Assembly (NCBI GenBank): GCA_937891765.1
Contig: CALAGQ010000125.1
Location: 44,067 to 108,066 of the forward strand
Source of the DNA: an uncultured Nitrospina sp.
GTDB taxonomy: Bacteria > Nitrospinota > Nitrospinia > Nitrospinales > VA-1
Length of the DNA stretch: 64,000 nucleotides
Direction of reading: 5' to 3'
This document shows positions 34,139 to 42,961 of the stretch, one piece after another. Positions within the stretch are counted from its first letter, which is position 1, and the number at the start of each line of letters is the position of its first letter. The notes under the pieces are model-generated. The model made no database searches and had not been told where the DNA came from. It saw only the letters and a program-made list of their open reading frames with translations. Position numbers and translations under genes: made by a program.

Positions 34139-35010
34139 ATGAAGAAATCTGCAAACTCCTGCAACCTGTTTTTGGCCAGGAGGTGAAAGTGCAATCCTCC
34201 TCCGAAACCGGCGGAGGGTGCATCAACCAGACCCGCATTCTTCAATTGACCAATGGGGAACGGGTTTTTCTGAAACATAATTCCCACCCTGCCCCGGATT
34301 TCTTCGCCGCCGAAAGCAAAGGCCTTCAATTTCTCGCGCAAGCGGAAAAAGGACCGAGAATCCCAAAACCTCTGGCTTTACAGGATTCCCAAGTTCCCTC
34401 TTTTCTCATCCTGGAATATATTGAGGCGTCTGCCCCCGAGCCAGATTTCCCCATCCGCTTTGCCCGGTCGTTGGCTGAGCTTCACCGTATCACCCATCAC
34501 AGTTTCGGCCTGGATCATGATAATTATATCGGTAGCACTCCACAGCAAAATACTCATGAAACAAACGGCATCCATTTCTTCCGCGACCACCGATTGCAAA
34601 CTCAGCAGGAACTTGCCAGAAAATCCGGCAAGCTCCCTAGTGCCACCGATAAAAATCTCAGCAAACTATGCGATCGGCTTGAAGACTATCTCGATATCTC
34701 AGGAGAAAAACCGGCCCTGCTTCACGGTGACCTGTGGTCGGGGAATTATTTTCCTGACCGGGGCAACACCCCTTGTATTTTTGATCCAGCCGTTTATTTT
34801 GGTTTGCGTGAGGCCGACTTGGCCATGACCGCACTTTTTGGCAGACTGCCACAAAGTTTTTATGACGCTTATCACGAAGCGTTCCCGCTGAACCCGGGAT
34901 ATGAGGAGAGAAAGGACCTGTACAACCTGTACCACCTTTTGAACCACCTGAACCTTTTTGGCAGTTCTTATCTTGGATCTGTGCAACAAGTGCTAAACAA
35001 ATATCACTAG
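34135..35010 (+). CDS. Fructosamine/ribulosamine kinase family protein
   Basis: 291 residues, full length. Family marks are TGGGCINQTRIL near the start, LIL EYIEASAPEPDF-type hinge (hinge at ~100), the catalytic loop LLHGDLWSGNYF and metal loop FDPAVYFGLREADLAMTALFG, then GYEERKDLYNLYHLLNHLNLFG at the end. The kinase phosphorylates C3 of ketosamines such as ribulosamines on proteins or free amino acids, making them fall apart (deglycation). It overlaps the phosphatase gene by 4 bases. Confidence 0.92.
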   Translation: MNEEICKLLQPVFGQEVKVQSSSETGGGCINQTRILQLTNGERVFLKHNSHPAPDFFAAESKGLQFLAQAEKGPRIPKPLALQDSQVPSFLILEYIEASAPEPDFPIRFARSLAELHRITHHSFGLDHDNYIGSTPQQNTHETNGIHFFRDHRLQTQQELARKSGKLPSATDKNLSKLCDRLEDYLDISGEKPALLHGDLWSGNYFPDRGNTPCIFDPAVYFGLREADLAMTALFGRLPQSFYDAYHEAFPLNPGYEERKDLYNLYHLLNHLNLFGSSYLGSVQQVLNKYH

Positions 35011-35063
35011 CCACCCTTATCAGGGGGAAATTTCTTTGCTTTAGGCGGTCGCGCAACGAGTTC

Positions 35064-35089
35064 TTGCCATTTGGCCCCACGCCTAGTGG
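35064..35089. repeat. REP-like hairpin repeat
   Basis: Long form TTGCC...TTGGC followed by CCAC-GCCTA-GTGG (35077-35089), ending exactly at the stop codon of the minus-strand zinc-ribbon gene. Confidence 0.65.
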
Positions 35090-35857
35090 TTAGAATCCCC
35101 CGCCGATTTTGGCTACGAAGGTTTGCAATTCTCTTTCGATGGGACCATCCCAGTTTTTAATTTCTCTGGCGAGTGTGGCGAGGACGGATTTTCCTTCACT
35201 TATTTCAAGTGCGCTGGCAATACTGACCAGAACTCTTGAGCCATACCGTTCAACCAAACCATGTTCTTCTGCCGCACGGAAAGCTAACTCGGAGCCAAGA
35301 ATCATTACCCACGCCTGTATGACAGAGACTTGCGTCGACTCCCTGAACCTTAGGGCATCCAATCCTTCCATATAGGCTTCCGCATCCATCTCACCCAACT
35401 CGTATCTATCGATCAACTGCTTCAGGGTTTCCTCTTTGGATTCCACCTTCTGGAAAATGTATTCGAAAAATTTGCCTTCCGACTTTTTCAATTCCTCCAT
35501 GTTCCAGGGGCACTCAAAGCTCGTTTCCAGTTCCTTCCCCTTCCTGGTTCGTTGGGTTTCCCTCTCAATCTTGTAGATGCATTTGGGGCACCGCCGACCG
35601 GCGTCATGGTTGAATTCGCCTGAGCATGAGCAGGGAGCCAGAACACTTTGAAGAGCCAGGGCCAGAGCCTCATCCCTTAAACCCAGCACATCCCGGAAGG
35701 CAACTCGGACGGGGTTAGAGCGGGCCACAATAATGCACTGAGCGCATGAGGAGCAATAGATCGGGTAGGCGCTTTCGCCCTCTTCAGGCCCGATCACCGG
35801 CTCAAAAGTCTCCGGGCAGAGGGTGCACTGCACTTCTTTCTGAAATGTATCAACCAT
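35090..35857 (-). CDS. Orphan zinc-ribbon protein
   Basis: 255 residues, not recognised. The N-terminal ~115 residues contain four Cys clusters (CTLC, CSSCAQC, CSCSG, CPKC), enough for two zinc ribbons or a rubredoxin-like site. The remainder is helical and charged, with KEETLKQLIDRYELGEMDAEAYMEG resembling a short-chain SHOCT-type helix pair. There is no signal peptide. ATG 35857 has GAGG 9 bases upstream; a TTG at 35875 would add six residues. It could be a nucleic-acid or protein adaptor. It stands alone between a repeat and the oxidoreductase operon terminator. Confidence 0.6.
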   Translation of the reverse strand: MVDTFQKEVQCTLCPETFEPVIGPEEGESAYPIYCSSCAQCIIVARSNPVRVAFRDVLGLRDEALALALQSVLAPCSCSGEFNHDAGRRCPKCIYKIERETQRTRKGKELETSFECPWNMEELKKSEGKFFEYIFQKVESKEETLKQLIDRYELGEMDAEAYMEGLDALRFRESTQVSVIQAWVMILGSELAFRAAEEHGLVERYGSRVLVSIASALEISEGKSVLATLAREIKNWDGPIERELQTFVAKIGGGF

Positions 35858-36002
35858 CCGTTTGTTCCTCAGCAATCCGGCACTACCACCGGAGGCAAGT
35901 AATTTTTATTAAGATAATGAGTTAGTGCAGCCAGTGACCGCCCTGTTAGATTAGATGAGGGAAATGAGCCCAGGTTCTAAAAAATCATCACATCTTCATG
36001 GT

Positions 36003-36035
36003 AAAAAAAAACCCATGGCCCAAAGGGCCATGGGT
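36003..36035 (-). terminator. Terminator of the ferredoxin oxidoreductase operon
   Basis: Minus-strand stem ACCCATGGCCC / GGGCCATGGGT (11 bp, loop TTT) followed by nine U. It lies about 20 bases beyond the ferredoxin subunit stop. Confidence 0.92.
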
Positions 36036-36054
36036 CGTATACTTTTTCGGGTGT

Positions 36055-36336
36055 TTAGCTTGAGTAGGCTTGGCCTAAACCCGCAGATTCGGATTCTTGG
36101 CCTCCCATAATAACCTTACCTGTTATCACGTCCACAGGAAACATGGTAATCGCATTATGCGTGCTGCAAACCACCTTGCAAAGGTCACAACCTTTGCATC
36201 GGGGTTCAATCACTATAGCCTTTTTCGTAGACGCATCCAGCATAATACAGTCCGCTTCAGGACAATACATGATGCACAGTCGGCAACCTTTTTCTGCGAT
36301 ACATTTTTCGTTATCTACCCAAGCAACGTTATACAC
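36055..36336 (-). CDS. 2-Oxoacid:ferredoxin oxidoreductase, delta (2x[4Fe-4S]) subunit
   Basis: 93 residues with two cluster motifs: C-x5-C-x2-C-x3-CP (CIAEKGCRLCIMYCP) and C-x2-C-x2-C-x3-C (CKGCDLCKVVC). This is the small ferredoxin-like delta subunit that carries electrons between external ferredoxin and the ThDP subunit. The first motif has the longer five-residue gap seen in some autotroph enzymes. It is the last gene of a five-gene operon and is followed by a strong terminator. Confidence 0.9.
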   Translation of the reverse strand: MYNVAWVDNEKCIAEKGCRLCIMYCPEADCIMLDASTKKAIVIEPRCKGCDLCKVVCSTHNAITMFPVDVITGKVIMGGQESESAGLGQAYSS

Positions 36337-36400
36337 TCGAAAATCTCCTCATTTCAAAAAAGGTTAAAACGCACAACCGACTGAACTCATCTTAAAACGT

Positions 36401-37084
36401 CTAGACCGTAACCAATTTCAGATCCTGCTTCTCTGCCCATTCTTTGCCTAATTTATAAGACGCGATGATCGTGTCCATATTGGCCTTGAGAAGCTGTTCT
36501 TTCTTGGCATATTTTTTCTTAATCGCTTCGTCAAGAGTAGCGGTACCCCCGGAAGCGACATACTTTTTACCAAAGCGCTCTTGCAAGGCACCATCCAAAG
36601 AGTCAATAGACACAATATTGGTCACGCCCGCACAAGCCCCGATCATCGCCATATTGGTGGAAAGCTCGGTCTTGCCGATTTCCAAAGCATACTTGGTAGC
36701 ATCATGATTGAGCACCTTAACATTAAGATCATCCAGCGTTTTACGATCTTCATCGTTAAGAAGATCCGCGGGAGTGTTAATGATGACCAGACCATTTTCC
36801 TTGATCCCGGAATAAAAGGGTGCTGTATAGCTTTTCTGCATGGTTATGACCTGCGCGTGAAACACCATGATGACATCCGGGAACACCAGCTCACCGCGAT
36901 CATAAATACGCTCAGTCCCTACCCTGCAATAGCTTTCAGCGGGTGCCATGCGTTTTTCTGCGCCAAAAAAAGGGTTCGATATGGAAAACTTACCATCTCG
37001 ATTAGCGGCCATAGCCAAAAGATGCGCAGCAGTTACTGCCCCCTGTCCTCCTAAACCGGAAATTCGGATATTCATCCTGCTCAT
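36401..37084 (-). CDS. 2-Oxoacid:ferredoxin oxidoreductase, gamma subunit
   Basis: 227 residues. RISGLGGQGAVTAAHLLAMAA is the gamma-subunit nucleotide-like loop, followed by GAEKRMAPAESYCRVG, ITMQKSYTAPFYSG and the C-terminal helix. The gamma domain lies between the pyrimidine-binding alpha and ThDP beta parts and contacts CoA. It is 20 bases downstream of the beta gene in the same operon. Confidence 0.92.
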   Translation of the reverse strand: MSRMNIRISGLGGQGAVTAAHLLAMAANRDGKFSISNPFFGAEKRMAPAESYCRVGTERIYDRGELVFPDVIMVFHAQVITMQKSYTAPFYSGIKENGLVIINTPADLLNDEDRKTLDDLNVKVLNHDATKYALEIGKTELSTNMAMIGACAGVTNIVSIDSLDGALQERFGKKYVASGGTATLDEAIKKKYAKKEQLLKANMDTIIASYKLGKEWAEKQDLKLVTV

Positions 37085-37104
37085 AGCTTTAACACTCCTA
37101 TTTC

Positions 37105-38010
37105 TTAAGCGGTGACCGTTTTTTTATCTTTAGCTGCCTTTTTTCTCGCTTTGGTTTCTTCTTTGATGGAATCCAAAAGTTTCTGAGCTTCATCGGTAAT
37201 ATATTCTTTCTGGACGAACCGACCGCCAATGGTTTCAGAATCTTTCATTTCATCCAAACCTTCCATGCTCTGCTTACCAATCTCAAGAATACAAGGCGTA
37301 TAAAGCTGAACAAACGTAGGACCAATTTCGCGCGCCACGAGAACAGCATTTTTAATGACCTGCTCTACTCTATTGGGCTTACTAACCGTCAAAACAGCTA
37401 CGTAGGCACAACCCGCTTCTCGAGCAATTTCTGCCAGGCGTACTTTCTCAAAGCTCTTGCCCTTCGGAGCCATTTTGGCAACAAAGCCTTTCTGCATCAG
37501 GCCGCTTTCCTGACCACCTGTGTTTGCATAGAGCTCATTATCAAAACAAATGGTGGTGAACTTTTCCTGACGGAACCAGGACTGCATGGTCATGTCCAGC
37601 CCGATATCAACGGTCGCACCGTCACCAGCCAGAACAACTACATCTTTTTCAACATCCGGAAAGCGACACGCCAAAGTACGCTTCAGGCCAGAAGCAATAG
37701 CATTCTGGTTGCCAAACAAAGAATGGATGTTATGCACTGCAACATGCGGGAACACCAAACTGGTACAACCAGTGGAACCGACAAATACAGTATTTTCTGG
37801 TGCCGGCAAACTAGCCAGAATATAACGGAAAGCGATAGATTCGGGACAACCCGCACACAAAGAATGTTGCTCGATCAACTCTTTGGAAGAACCTATGTCC
37901 TTCCAGCCACGATCTTGGTTACCATAAGTAGCCGTTTCGACCAACTCCTGATACTCCGGCGGCATGACATCAGCCAAGTCTTCACATAAAACGATCTTTT
38001 CCTTGCTCAT
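37105..38010 (-). CDS. 2-Oxoacid:ferredoxin oxidoreductase, beta (ThDP) subunit
   Basis: 301 residues. CAGCPESIAFRYIL holds cluster Cys residues, GDGATVDIGLDMTMQSWFRQ is the ThDP/Mg motif, and ELYANTGGQESG the partner loop. The C-terminal lysine/alanine-rich tail is unusual. Beta carries thiamine diphosphate and one [4Fe-4S] cluster and forms or carboxylates the acyl intermediate. In the reverse TCA cycle the enzyme fixes CO2 onto acetyl-CoA (to pyruvate) or succinyl-CoA (to 2-oxoglutarate); which one cannot be read with certainty. Confidence 0.93.
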   Translation of the reverse strand: MSKEKIVLCEDLADVMPPEYQELVETATYGNQDRGWKDIGSSKELIEQHSLCAGCPESIAFRYILASLPAPENTVFVGSTGCTSLVFPHVAVHNIHSLFGNQNAIASGLKRTLACRFPDVEKDVVVLAGDGATVDIGLDMTMQSWFRQEKFTTICFDNELYANTGGQESGLMQKGFVAKMAPKGKSFEKVRLAEIAREAGCAYVAVLTVSKPNRVEQVIKNAVLVAREIGPTFVQLYTPCILEIGKQSMEGLDEMKDSETIGGRFVQKEYITDEAQKLLDSIKEETKARKKAAKDKKTVTA

Positions 38011-38067
38011 AAATTCCCCTTTAAATTTAATTCCCGTCTGGGAAAGACTTATTTAATTTTAATTGCT

Positions 38068-39312
38068 CTAGCCAAGGGTCCCTCGAGAAGCGACCTCCAT
38101 ACCCAAATGCTTTTTGATCTCTTCAACAATAACTTCTGAAGGCATGGTCATGCCGCCTGCAACGTGTGGCCCAACATAAACCCTCTCGTTATCCGGGATA
38201 TTGGCCTTTATTTCACGGGCCAGCCATCCGGCGACATTAAACTCCGGAACAAAAATATGCTTCGCGTTTTTGGTCGCTTGCCGAATTTCCTCATAGGGGA
38301 ACGGACGAATTGTTTTAATTTTAACCAGTCCCACCTTGATGCCTTCTGCTTCAAGAAGTCGGATTGCTTCCCGGCTCTGCGATACTGCCGTTCCAGAACC
38401 CACAATAAGAATCTCACGGTCTATATTTTCTTCGTCAATCAAACCATCCAGAAGAGGAATGGTGTGCTTGCGGGAACGCTCAACTGCCGCTTTGATTTCC
38501 TGCTGCCAGGAGGCATGGGTGGCATAACTGATGTAATTGGATTTCATAACAAACGGGTCGCGCATCATACGGATCGGTGCGGTTTCCATATCCATAACCG
38601 GTTGCGGATTTCTGTACGGATCATAGGGAGTCAGACACTTATCCAAAGGAGAAAGGTCTACCGTGTCCTTGGTGTGAGTCACGAAAAAACCGTCACAGCA
38701 TACCGCGATAGGAACATGCACATCCGGTTGCTCAGCAACGATGAAACCTTTTAAAATAAAATCATAAAGATCTTGTGCCGTTTCGGCGTGCCAAACCAGC
38801 ATTCCCGTCTCAAGCAGGTAATGCATTTCCAAAGTATCAGGCTGAATGCTCAGAGGAGAGTTGATTCCCCGACAAGTCACACAAACCTGAATAGGTAAAC
38901 GGGACCCTGCCCACATGGGGAAGTTTTCCATAGCTCTCAGCGTACCCGGTCCTGCAGTCGTGGTGAATACGCGATGACCTCCAAAAGAGGCGCCAGCACA
39001 TTGCCCCATAACTGCAAATTCACTCTCACCGCGAAAATATTCGTCCAGATAACCTTCCGCGTAAATTTCGCCGATCAAAGCCGCCGCTTCACTCTGAGGA
39101 GTGATCGGGTAGGCAACAGAAGTACCAACACTGGCTCGCTTGATGGCTTCGCGAATAACTTCACTACCGGTCATGAAGTTGGGCGTTTGCTCAGAGTTAT
39201 AAAAGATATCATTGATATCTGTATAAGTCTGGCCCATCCTGTTCTTCTCACCCAATTTCACATGTTTCGAAGCTATGATTCTCTTATTTTTAAGCTCCAC
39301 TTGTTTATTCAT
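38068..39312 (-). CDS. 2-Oxoacid:ferredoxin oxidoreductase, alpha subunit
   Basis: 414 residues: the pyrimidine-binding domain (GSEVIREAIKRASVGTSVAYP, TPQSE, EFAVMGQCAGASFGG, TTAGPGTLRAMENF) and the transketolase C-terminal domain (EILIVGSGTAVSQSREAIRL, VPEFNVAGWLAREIK). The alpha subunit completes the ThDP active site with beta. I keep ATG 39312, which has GGGAG 8 bases upstream; an internal ATG before GQTYTD is possible. It is second in the operon. Confidence 0.93.
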   Translation of the reverse strand: MNKQVELKNKRIIASKHVKLGEKNRMGQTYTDINDIFYNSEQTPNFMTGSEVIREAIKRASVGTSVAYPITPQSEAAALIGEIYAEGYLDEYFRGESEFAVMGQCAGASFGGHRVFTTTAGPGTLRAMENFPMWAGSRLPIQVCVTCRGINSPLSIQPDTLEMHYLLETGMLVWHAETAQDLYDFILKGFIVAEQPDVHVPIAVCCDGFFVTHTKDTVDLSPLDKCLTPYDPYRNPQPVMDMETAPIRMMRDPFVMKSNYISYATHASWQQEIKAAVERSRKHTIPLLDGLIDEENIDREILIVGSGTAVSQSREAIRLLEAEGIKVGLVKIKTIRPFPYEEIRQATKNAKHIFVPEFNVAGWLAREIKANIPDNERVYVGPHVAGGMTMPSEVIVEEIKKHLGMEVASRGTLG

Positions 39313-39388
39313 AAATTTACTCCCGTATAAAGAGTGCTTTAAAGTGATTAAATTTTCTTCTTAAATCTAAAAAGACTTTTCAAACATA

Positions 39389-40027
39389 TTAAGCCGGAAC
39401 AATCGGACCGGAACGACTCATTTTAAATTGAGTGAAAGGAATCGCCTGAGATTCCACGCCCTCCGATTTCAATTTTTTTATCGTAGCCTTAAGCTTTTCT
39501 ATCATAGCCAGGTCTGCGTCACGGAAAGAAAGACAAGCGTCTTCATGCCCAGACATGGCACACATTGCAATTGTATAACAACTGGTGCCGCCACGGATAA
39601 TCTTTAGAGACAAATTAGCCATATGGCAATGCACTCCGATAAAAATACAGACATCGATTTTGTTATGCCAAATGGTCAGATTGGGATGGTTGGGATTAAT
39701 TTCAACCGCCGCTTCGATCTTAGGATACTTGGGACGATAGTCAGCCATCGGGATTATCCGCATCGGAGCTTCAATTGCCAGCTCACGTATAGCCTTAGCT
39801 TTTTCGGCCACATGATCGGTCCATTTCCAGAGAACCAAAGGTCCCGGAAAAATAGTTGGAACTTTGGCGCCTAAAATCATTCTGGCAGCTTTGTCATATG
39901 CCTCTTCCTCAGGCACAATTTTACCTCCAATATGCGCTTCCCCAGGATCGGGTAAAACGTTTCCCATAGATGCTGCGGCAGGAGGTAAAAACGCCTCCGG
40001 TCCGGGTTTGACCTCATAGTGGCTCAT
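39389..40027 (-). CDS. Fifth (epsilon) subunit of the five-subunit 2-oxoacid:ferredoxin oxidoreductase; CdhB-like
   Basis: 212 residues. It matches the extra subunit (PorE/ForE type, often annotated as CO-dehydrogenase beta/epsilon-like family) found only in the five-subunit enzymes of autotrophs such as Hydrogenobacter, Nitrospira and Nitrospina. Segments such as FPGPLVLWKWTDHVAEKAKA, the DVCIFIGVHCHMANLSLKII strand-turn and several scattered Cys/His residues are visible, but no cluster motif. Its job is unknown; it may stabilise the oxygen-tolerant complex. The ATG at 40027 is chosen because a promoter overlaps the longer reading frame. It is the first gene of the operon, which is unusual since most operons put alpha first. 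Confidence 0.78.
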   Translation of the reverse strand: MSHYEVKPGPEAFLPPAAASMGNVLPDPGEAHIGGKIVPEEEAYDKAARMILGAKVPTIFPGPLVLWKWTDHVAEKAKAIRELAIEAPMRIIPMADYRPKYPKIEAAVEINPNHPNLTIWHNKIDVCIFIGVHCHMANLSLKIIRGGTSCYTIAMCAMSGHEDACLSFRDADLAMIEKLKATIKKLKSEGVESQAIPFTQFKMSRSGPIVPA

Positions 40028-40073
40028 TCTGATAACCCTTCGTCTGTAAGTTAAATTTGAAGAAAAGAGCCTA

Positions 40074-40102
40074 ATCATAAACCAGGCCCAAAAAGTTGTC
40101 AA
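40074..40102 (-). promoter_or_regulatory. Near-consensus sigma70 promoter of the oxidoreductase operon
   Basis: Minus-strand TTGACA (plus 40097-40102) and TATGAT (plus 40074-40079) are exactly 17 bases apart, the best promoter match found in the window. Predicted start near 40066, about 40 bases before the first gene. Confidence 0.8.
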
Positions 40103-40352
40103 ACCTTAATGACTAAAATAGCTTAGGCCTTCCTCAGCTCCCGGTTTATCCATTATATACCGGTGCCTCTCTAACGCTGAATTTAATCCCAGAATCCGGA
40201 TATCCAGCCGGGGCCTCACACGCCCTTCTAAGCCTCTAAACCCCAGCCAAACAGGCCCTTTTATTAAGATTAGCCTATAAAGCTCTGAAAAACTTCGGCA
40301 CTTCCTGCATATCTGCCTACATCGTCAAGGGTTCAAATAACGCTGCCCCCTG

Positions 40353-40868
40353 TCAGAGCTGCTTTTTCAAATCCTGCAACATGGCGAGGTGCTTTTTCTC
40401 CTCGACCAGCAAATGCGAAAAGATGGCCTTCACATCCAGCTTTTTCTCTTTCTCCAGCAAACTCTGTAGCATTTCTATTGATCTTCTTTCCGATTCAATA
40501 CCCACATCGAGAGCCTGCTTGTCGCTGTCAATATTTTGCACGGAGGAAACGTTCAAAGCTGGAAAAATTTTGCCCTTCAGTTCTTCACCAATAAAACGCG
40601 CCAAGTGCTCTTTCGGCCTGCTCCGGCCCGCTATGGCCGGTTGCAAGTAGCGAGACTTTTCCTGCAGAGACTGGATATGCTCTCTTTCCTCATCGGCTAA
40701 ACGGGAAAACATTTCGCGCACTTGAGGATTCTGAATCTTCTTGCCTGCCGACTCATAAAAAAACAGGCCTTCCTTTTCAATAAACAGACTGATCTCAATC
40801 GCATCCACACATTGAAACGAAGCCCTGCTGGTATCCGCACTCTCGGCTTTTCCTTTTTCCATTCGCAT
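40353..40868 (-). CDS. Ferritin-like / rubrerythrin-type diiron protein
   Basis: About 171 residues made of a four-helix ferritin-like bundle. Iron-ligand helices carry EKEGLFFYESAG and LADEEREH in the first half, and VGIESERRSIEM and LLVEEKKH in the second, a standard erythrin pattern with two E-x2-H motifs. There is no rubredoxin domain. Such proteins handle peroxide or iron. The start is uncertain: ATG 40868 or 40862, or a GTG at 40940 that would add an unconserved 24 residues. It precedes the oxidoreductase operon on the same strand but has its own spacer. Confidence 0.8.
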   Translation of the reverse strand: MRMEKGKAESADTSRASFQCVDAIEISLFIEKEGLFFYESAGKKIQNPQVREMFSRLADEEREHIQSLQEKSRYLQPAIAGRSRPKEHLARFIGEELKGKIFPALNVSSVQNIDSDKQALDVGIESERRSIEMLQSLLEKEKKLDVKAIFSHLLVEEKKHLAMLQDLKKQL

Positions 40869-41110
40869 CCCTGAAATCTTAAGGGCATTTTTATAGGTTT
40901 CTGTTTGCGCGGCCCTTAATTGTAAAAAACAACTTATCACAGCTTTTCATCCACTCCTTTTGAAGAATTGACAAAAAAACGCAGGAATCAAATTTCCCCA
41001 ATAAAAAGAATGTGTTATAGTTGAGACAGAAAATCTGGAGTTCGTGGCCATGCCTCTCCAATCCCGGTTAATACTTGGAATCCATCCATCTCTTATCAAG
41101 AATCCGAGCC

Positions 41111-41542
41111 ATGAAAAAAGTAGAAATATTTACCGATGGGGGGTGCAAAGGCAACCCAGGTCCCGGCGGTTATGGGTGCATCCTTAAACAGGATGACTAT
41201 ATTAAAGAAATCAAGGGGGGCGACCCACAAACCACCAATAACATCATGGAAATGACCGCCGCCATTGTCGCTTTGAAACAACTTAAGGAACCTTGCGAGA
41301 TTAAGTTAACGACCGATTCGCAATATGTCGTAAAGGGAATGACCGAATGGATGAAAGGCTGGATTCGCAATGGCTGGAAAACCGCTTCAAAGCAACCGGT
41401 CAAAAACCGCGAACTCTGGCAGGAATTAAAGCAGGTGAGTGAGCCCCATTCCATCAAATGGATTTGGGTGAAAGGCCACAATGGCCACCCACAAAACGAA
41501 CGCTGTGACCAACTGGCTAATGAAGCCATTGCCGAACTTTAG
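41111..41542 (+). CDS. rnhA: Ribonuclease HI
   Basis: 143 residues with all catalytic acids: [19 protein letters not shown] (Asp), [12 protein letters not shown] (Glu), [11 protein letters not shown] (Asp) and [11 protein letters not shown] (Asp), plus the His in [11 protein letters not shown]. It removes RNA from RNA-DNA hybrids. ATG 41111 is chosen because conserved sequence begins at once; an upstream in-frame ATG at 41075 adds 12 residues with no family match. It is followed 60 bases on by mltA. Confidence 0.96.
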   Translation: MKKVEIFTDGGCKGNPGPGGYGCILKQDDYIKEIKGGDPQTTNNIMEMTAAIVALKQLKEPCEIKLTTDSQYVVKGMTEWMKGWIRNGWKTASKQPVKNRELWQELKQVSEPHSIKWIWVKGHNGHPQNERCDQLANEAIAEL

Positions 41543-41602
41543 GGCGCCTTAAAAGCTCGGGCAAAAAGAACCGATCATAAACATTTTTAATCGGACGATA
41601 GA

Positions 41603-42961
41603 ATGAATTTGAACCCAAAACGGTCTCTTTTCAAAAAAAATTCAACTCTCCTTTATATCTTTGTTCTGAGCCTTTTCTTTTTAGTCGCATCCTGCTCCAC
41701 CAAAGGACCGGGCCCTTCCATTGACTCTTACCCGGACCAGACCGGAAAACTCGGAAGTCCCAACGACCCTGATTTCAGCTACCGACAAGGCAGGCTTCAG
41801 GAACTAGACAAGAAAAGCGAAAAAATGCTGGAACAGGAATTGGAATCGCTCAGCGGTCCGGCGACTATTGACGAGTTGGCAGGGTTCGCCGACGATTTGG
41901 ACCACGCCTCTCTGGAAAAAGCCATCACCAACCAACTCGAGGCCATGTTTGAACAAGAGCTTTCCACTCCGGTAAGACTGGGATCGTTCACCCTGACACG
42001 CGGACGTCTTGTAGAAACCCTGGAAGCCTTTTTGAAAATTTTAAAACAGGATCTGCCTCTCGAGGAATTCAATAAAAAGATTTCAGAAGAATTCGTTCTC
42101 TACCGGGTCGGCAAAGGCAAAAACAAAAAAATACTGTTCACCGGTTATTACCGGCCCGTCATGCAAGCCAGTCCGACACGAACCCCTCTCTACCGATACC
42201 CCATCTACAAGATGCCTGAACAAGGCTTGCAACAAGTGAAGTATAAAAACGGAATTCAACTGGTGGGTACGAACGCAGGAATTAAACAAGTCCGCGAATC
42301 TTATGCCGAAAAAAAAGAGTGGCGGCGTTTCACCCGCGAGGAAATTGACCGCAAGGGCGCTTTGGAGGGACAGGGACTGGAAGTCGCTTGGCTCAAGGAC
42401 GATCTAGACAGGTTCTTTCTGCACATTCAAGGTTCCGGCATGTTGGCATTTCCCGATGGCCATCAGCAGGGCGTTGGCTATCAAGGCTCCAACCAACATT
42501 CCTACACCGGTATTGGGAAACTGATGATTCAAGACGGGGTCATCGATATCTCGCAAGGCTCCATGCAGGGCATCAAAAAATATTTCGCCAAAAATCCGCA
42601 GGATATCGCCAAATACCTCTACCAGAATAAACGCTATATCTTTTTCACCCTCAACGATGATGGGCCGCGCGGGTCAGGCGGAGGAGAGCTCGTGGGCGGA
42701 CGTTCCATCGCCACCGACAAATCCGTTTACCCGGCTGGCGGACTGGCCTTCATAAAAGTCCGGCAACCCGTGCTCGACGAGAACAACGACATCGTACGCT
42801 GGCAACCCATTTCAAGATTTGTAGTGGATCAGGATACCGGGAGCGCTATTCGCGGTCCGGGACGGGGAGATCTGTTTTTTGGAACCGGGCAAGAAGCCGG
42901 CGCTAAAGCGGGGCACTACCATGAACGGGGAATCGTCTACTACCTTATCAAAAAAAGCTGA
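41603..42961 (+). CDS. mltA: Membrane-bound lytic murein transglycosylase A
   Basis: 452 residues. Lipoprotein signal with lipobox LVASC (Cys at ~31) followed by a linker, then the MltA domain with LFTGYYRPVMQASPTRTPLYRYP and the 3D domain containing FLHIQGSGMLAFPDG, VGGRSIATDKSVYPAGGLAF and the catalytic Asp in VDQDTGSAIRGPGRGDLFFG. It cleaves peptidoglycan glycan strands with formation of anhydromuramic ends, anchored in the outer membrane. Its stop is directly adjacent to the stop of the convergent phosphoribosyltransferase gene. Confidence 0.94.
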   Translation: MNLNPKRSLFKKNSTLLYIFVLSLFFLVASCSTKGPGPSIDSYPDQTGKLGSPNDPDFSYRQGRLQELDKKSEKMLEQELESLSGPATIDELAGFADDLDHASLEKAITNQLEAMFEQELSTPVRLGSFTLTRGRLVETLEAFLKILKQDLPLEEFNKKISEEFVLYRVGKGKNKKILFTGYYRPVMQASPTRTPLYRYPIYKMPEQGLQQVKYKNGIQLVGTNAGIKQVRESYAEKKEWRRFTREEIDRKGALEGQGLEVAWLKDDLDRFFLHIQGSGMLAFPDGHQQGVGYQGSNQHSYTGIGKLMIQDGVIDISQGSMQGIKKYFAKNPQDIAKYLYQNKRYIFFTLNDDGPRGSGGGELVGGRSIATDKSVYPAGGLAFIKVRQPVLDENNDIVRWQPISRFVVDQDTGSAIRGPGRGDLFFGTGQEAGAKAGHYHERGIVYYLIKKS

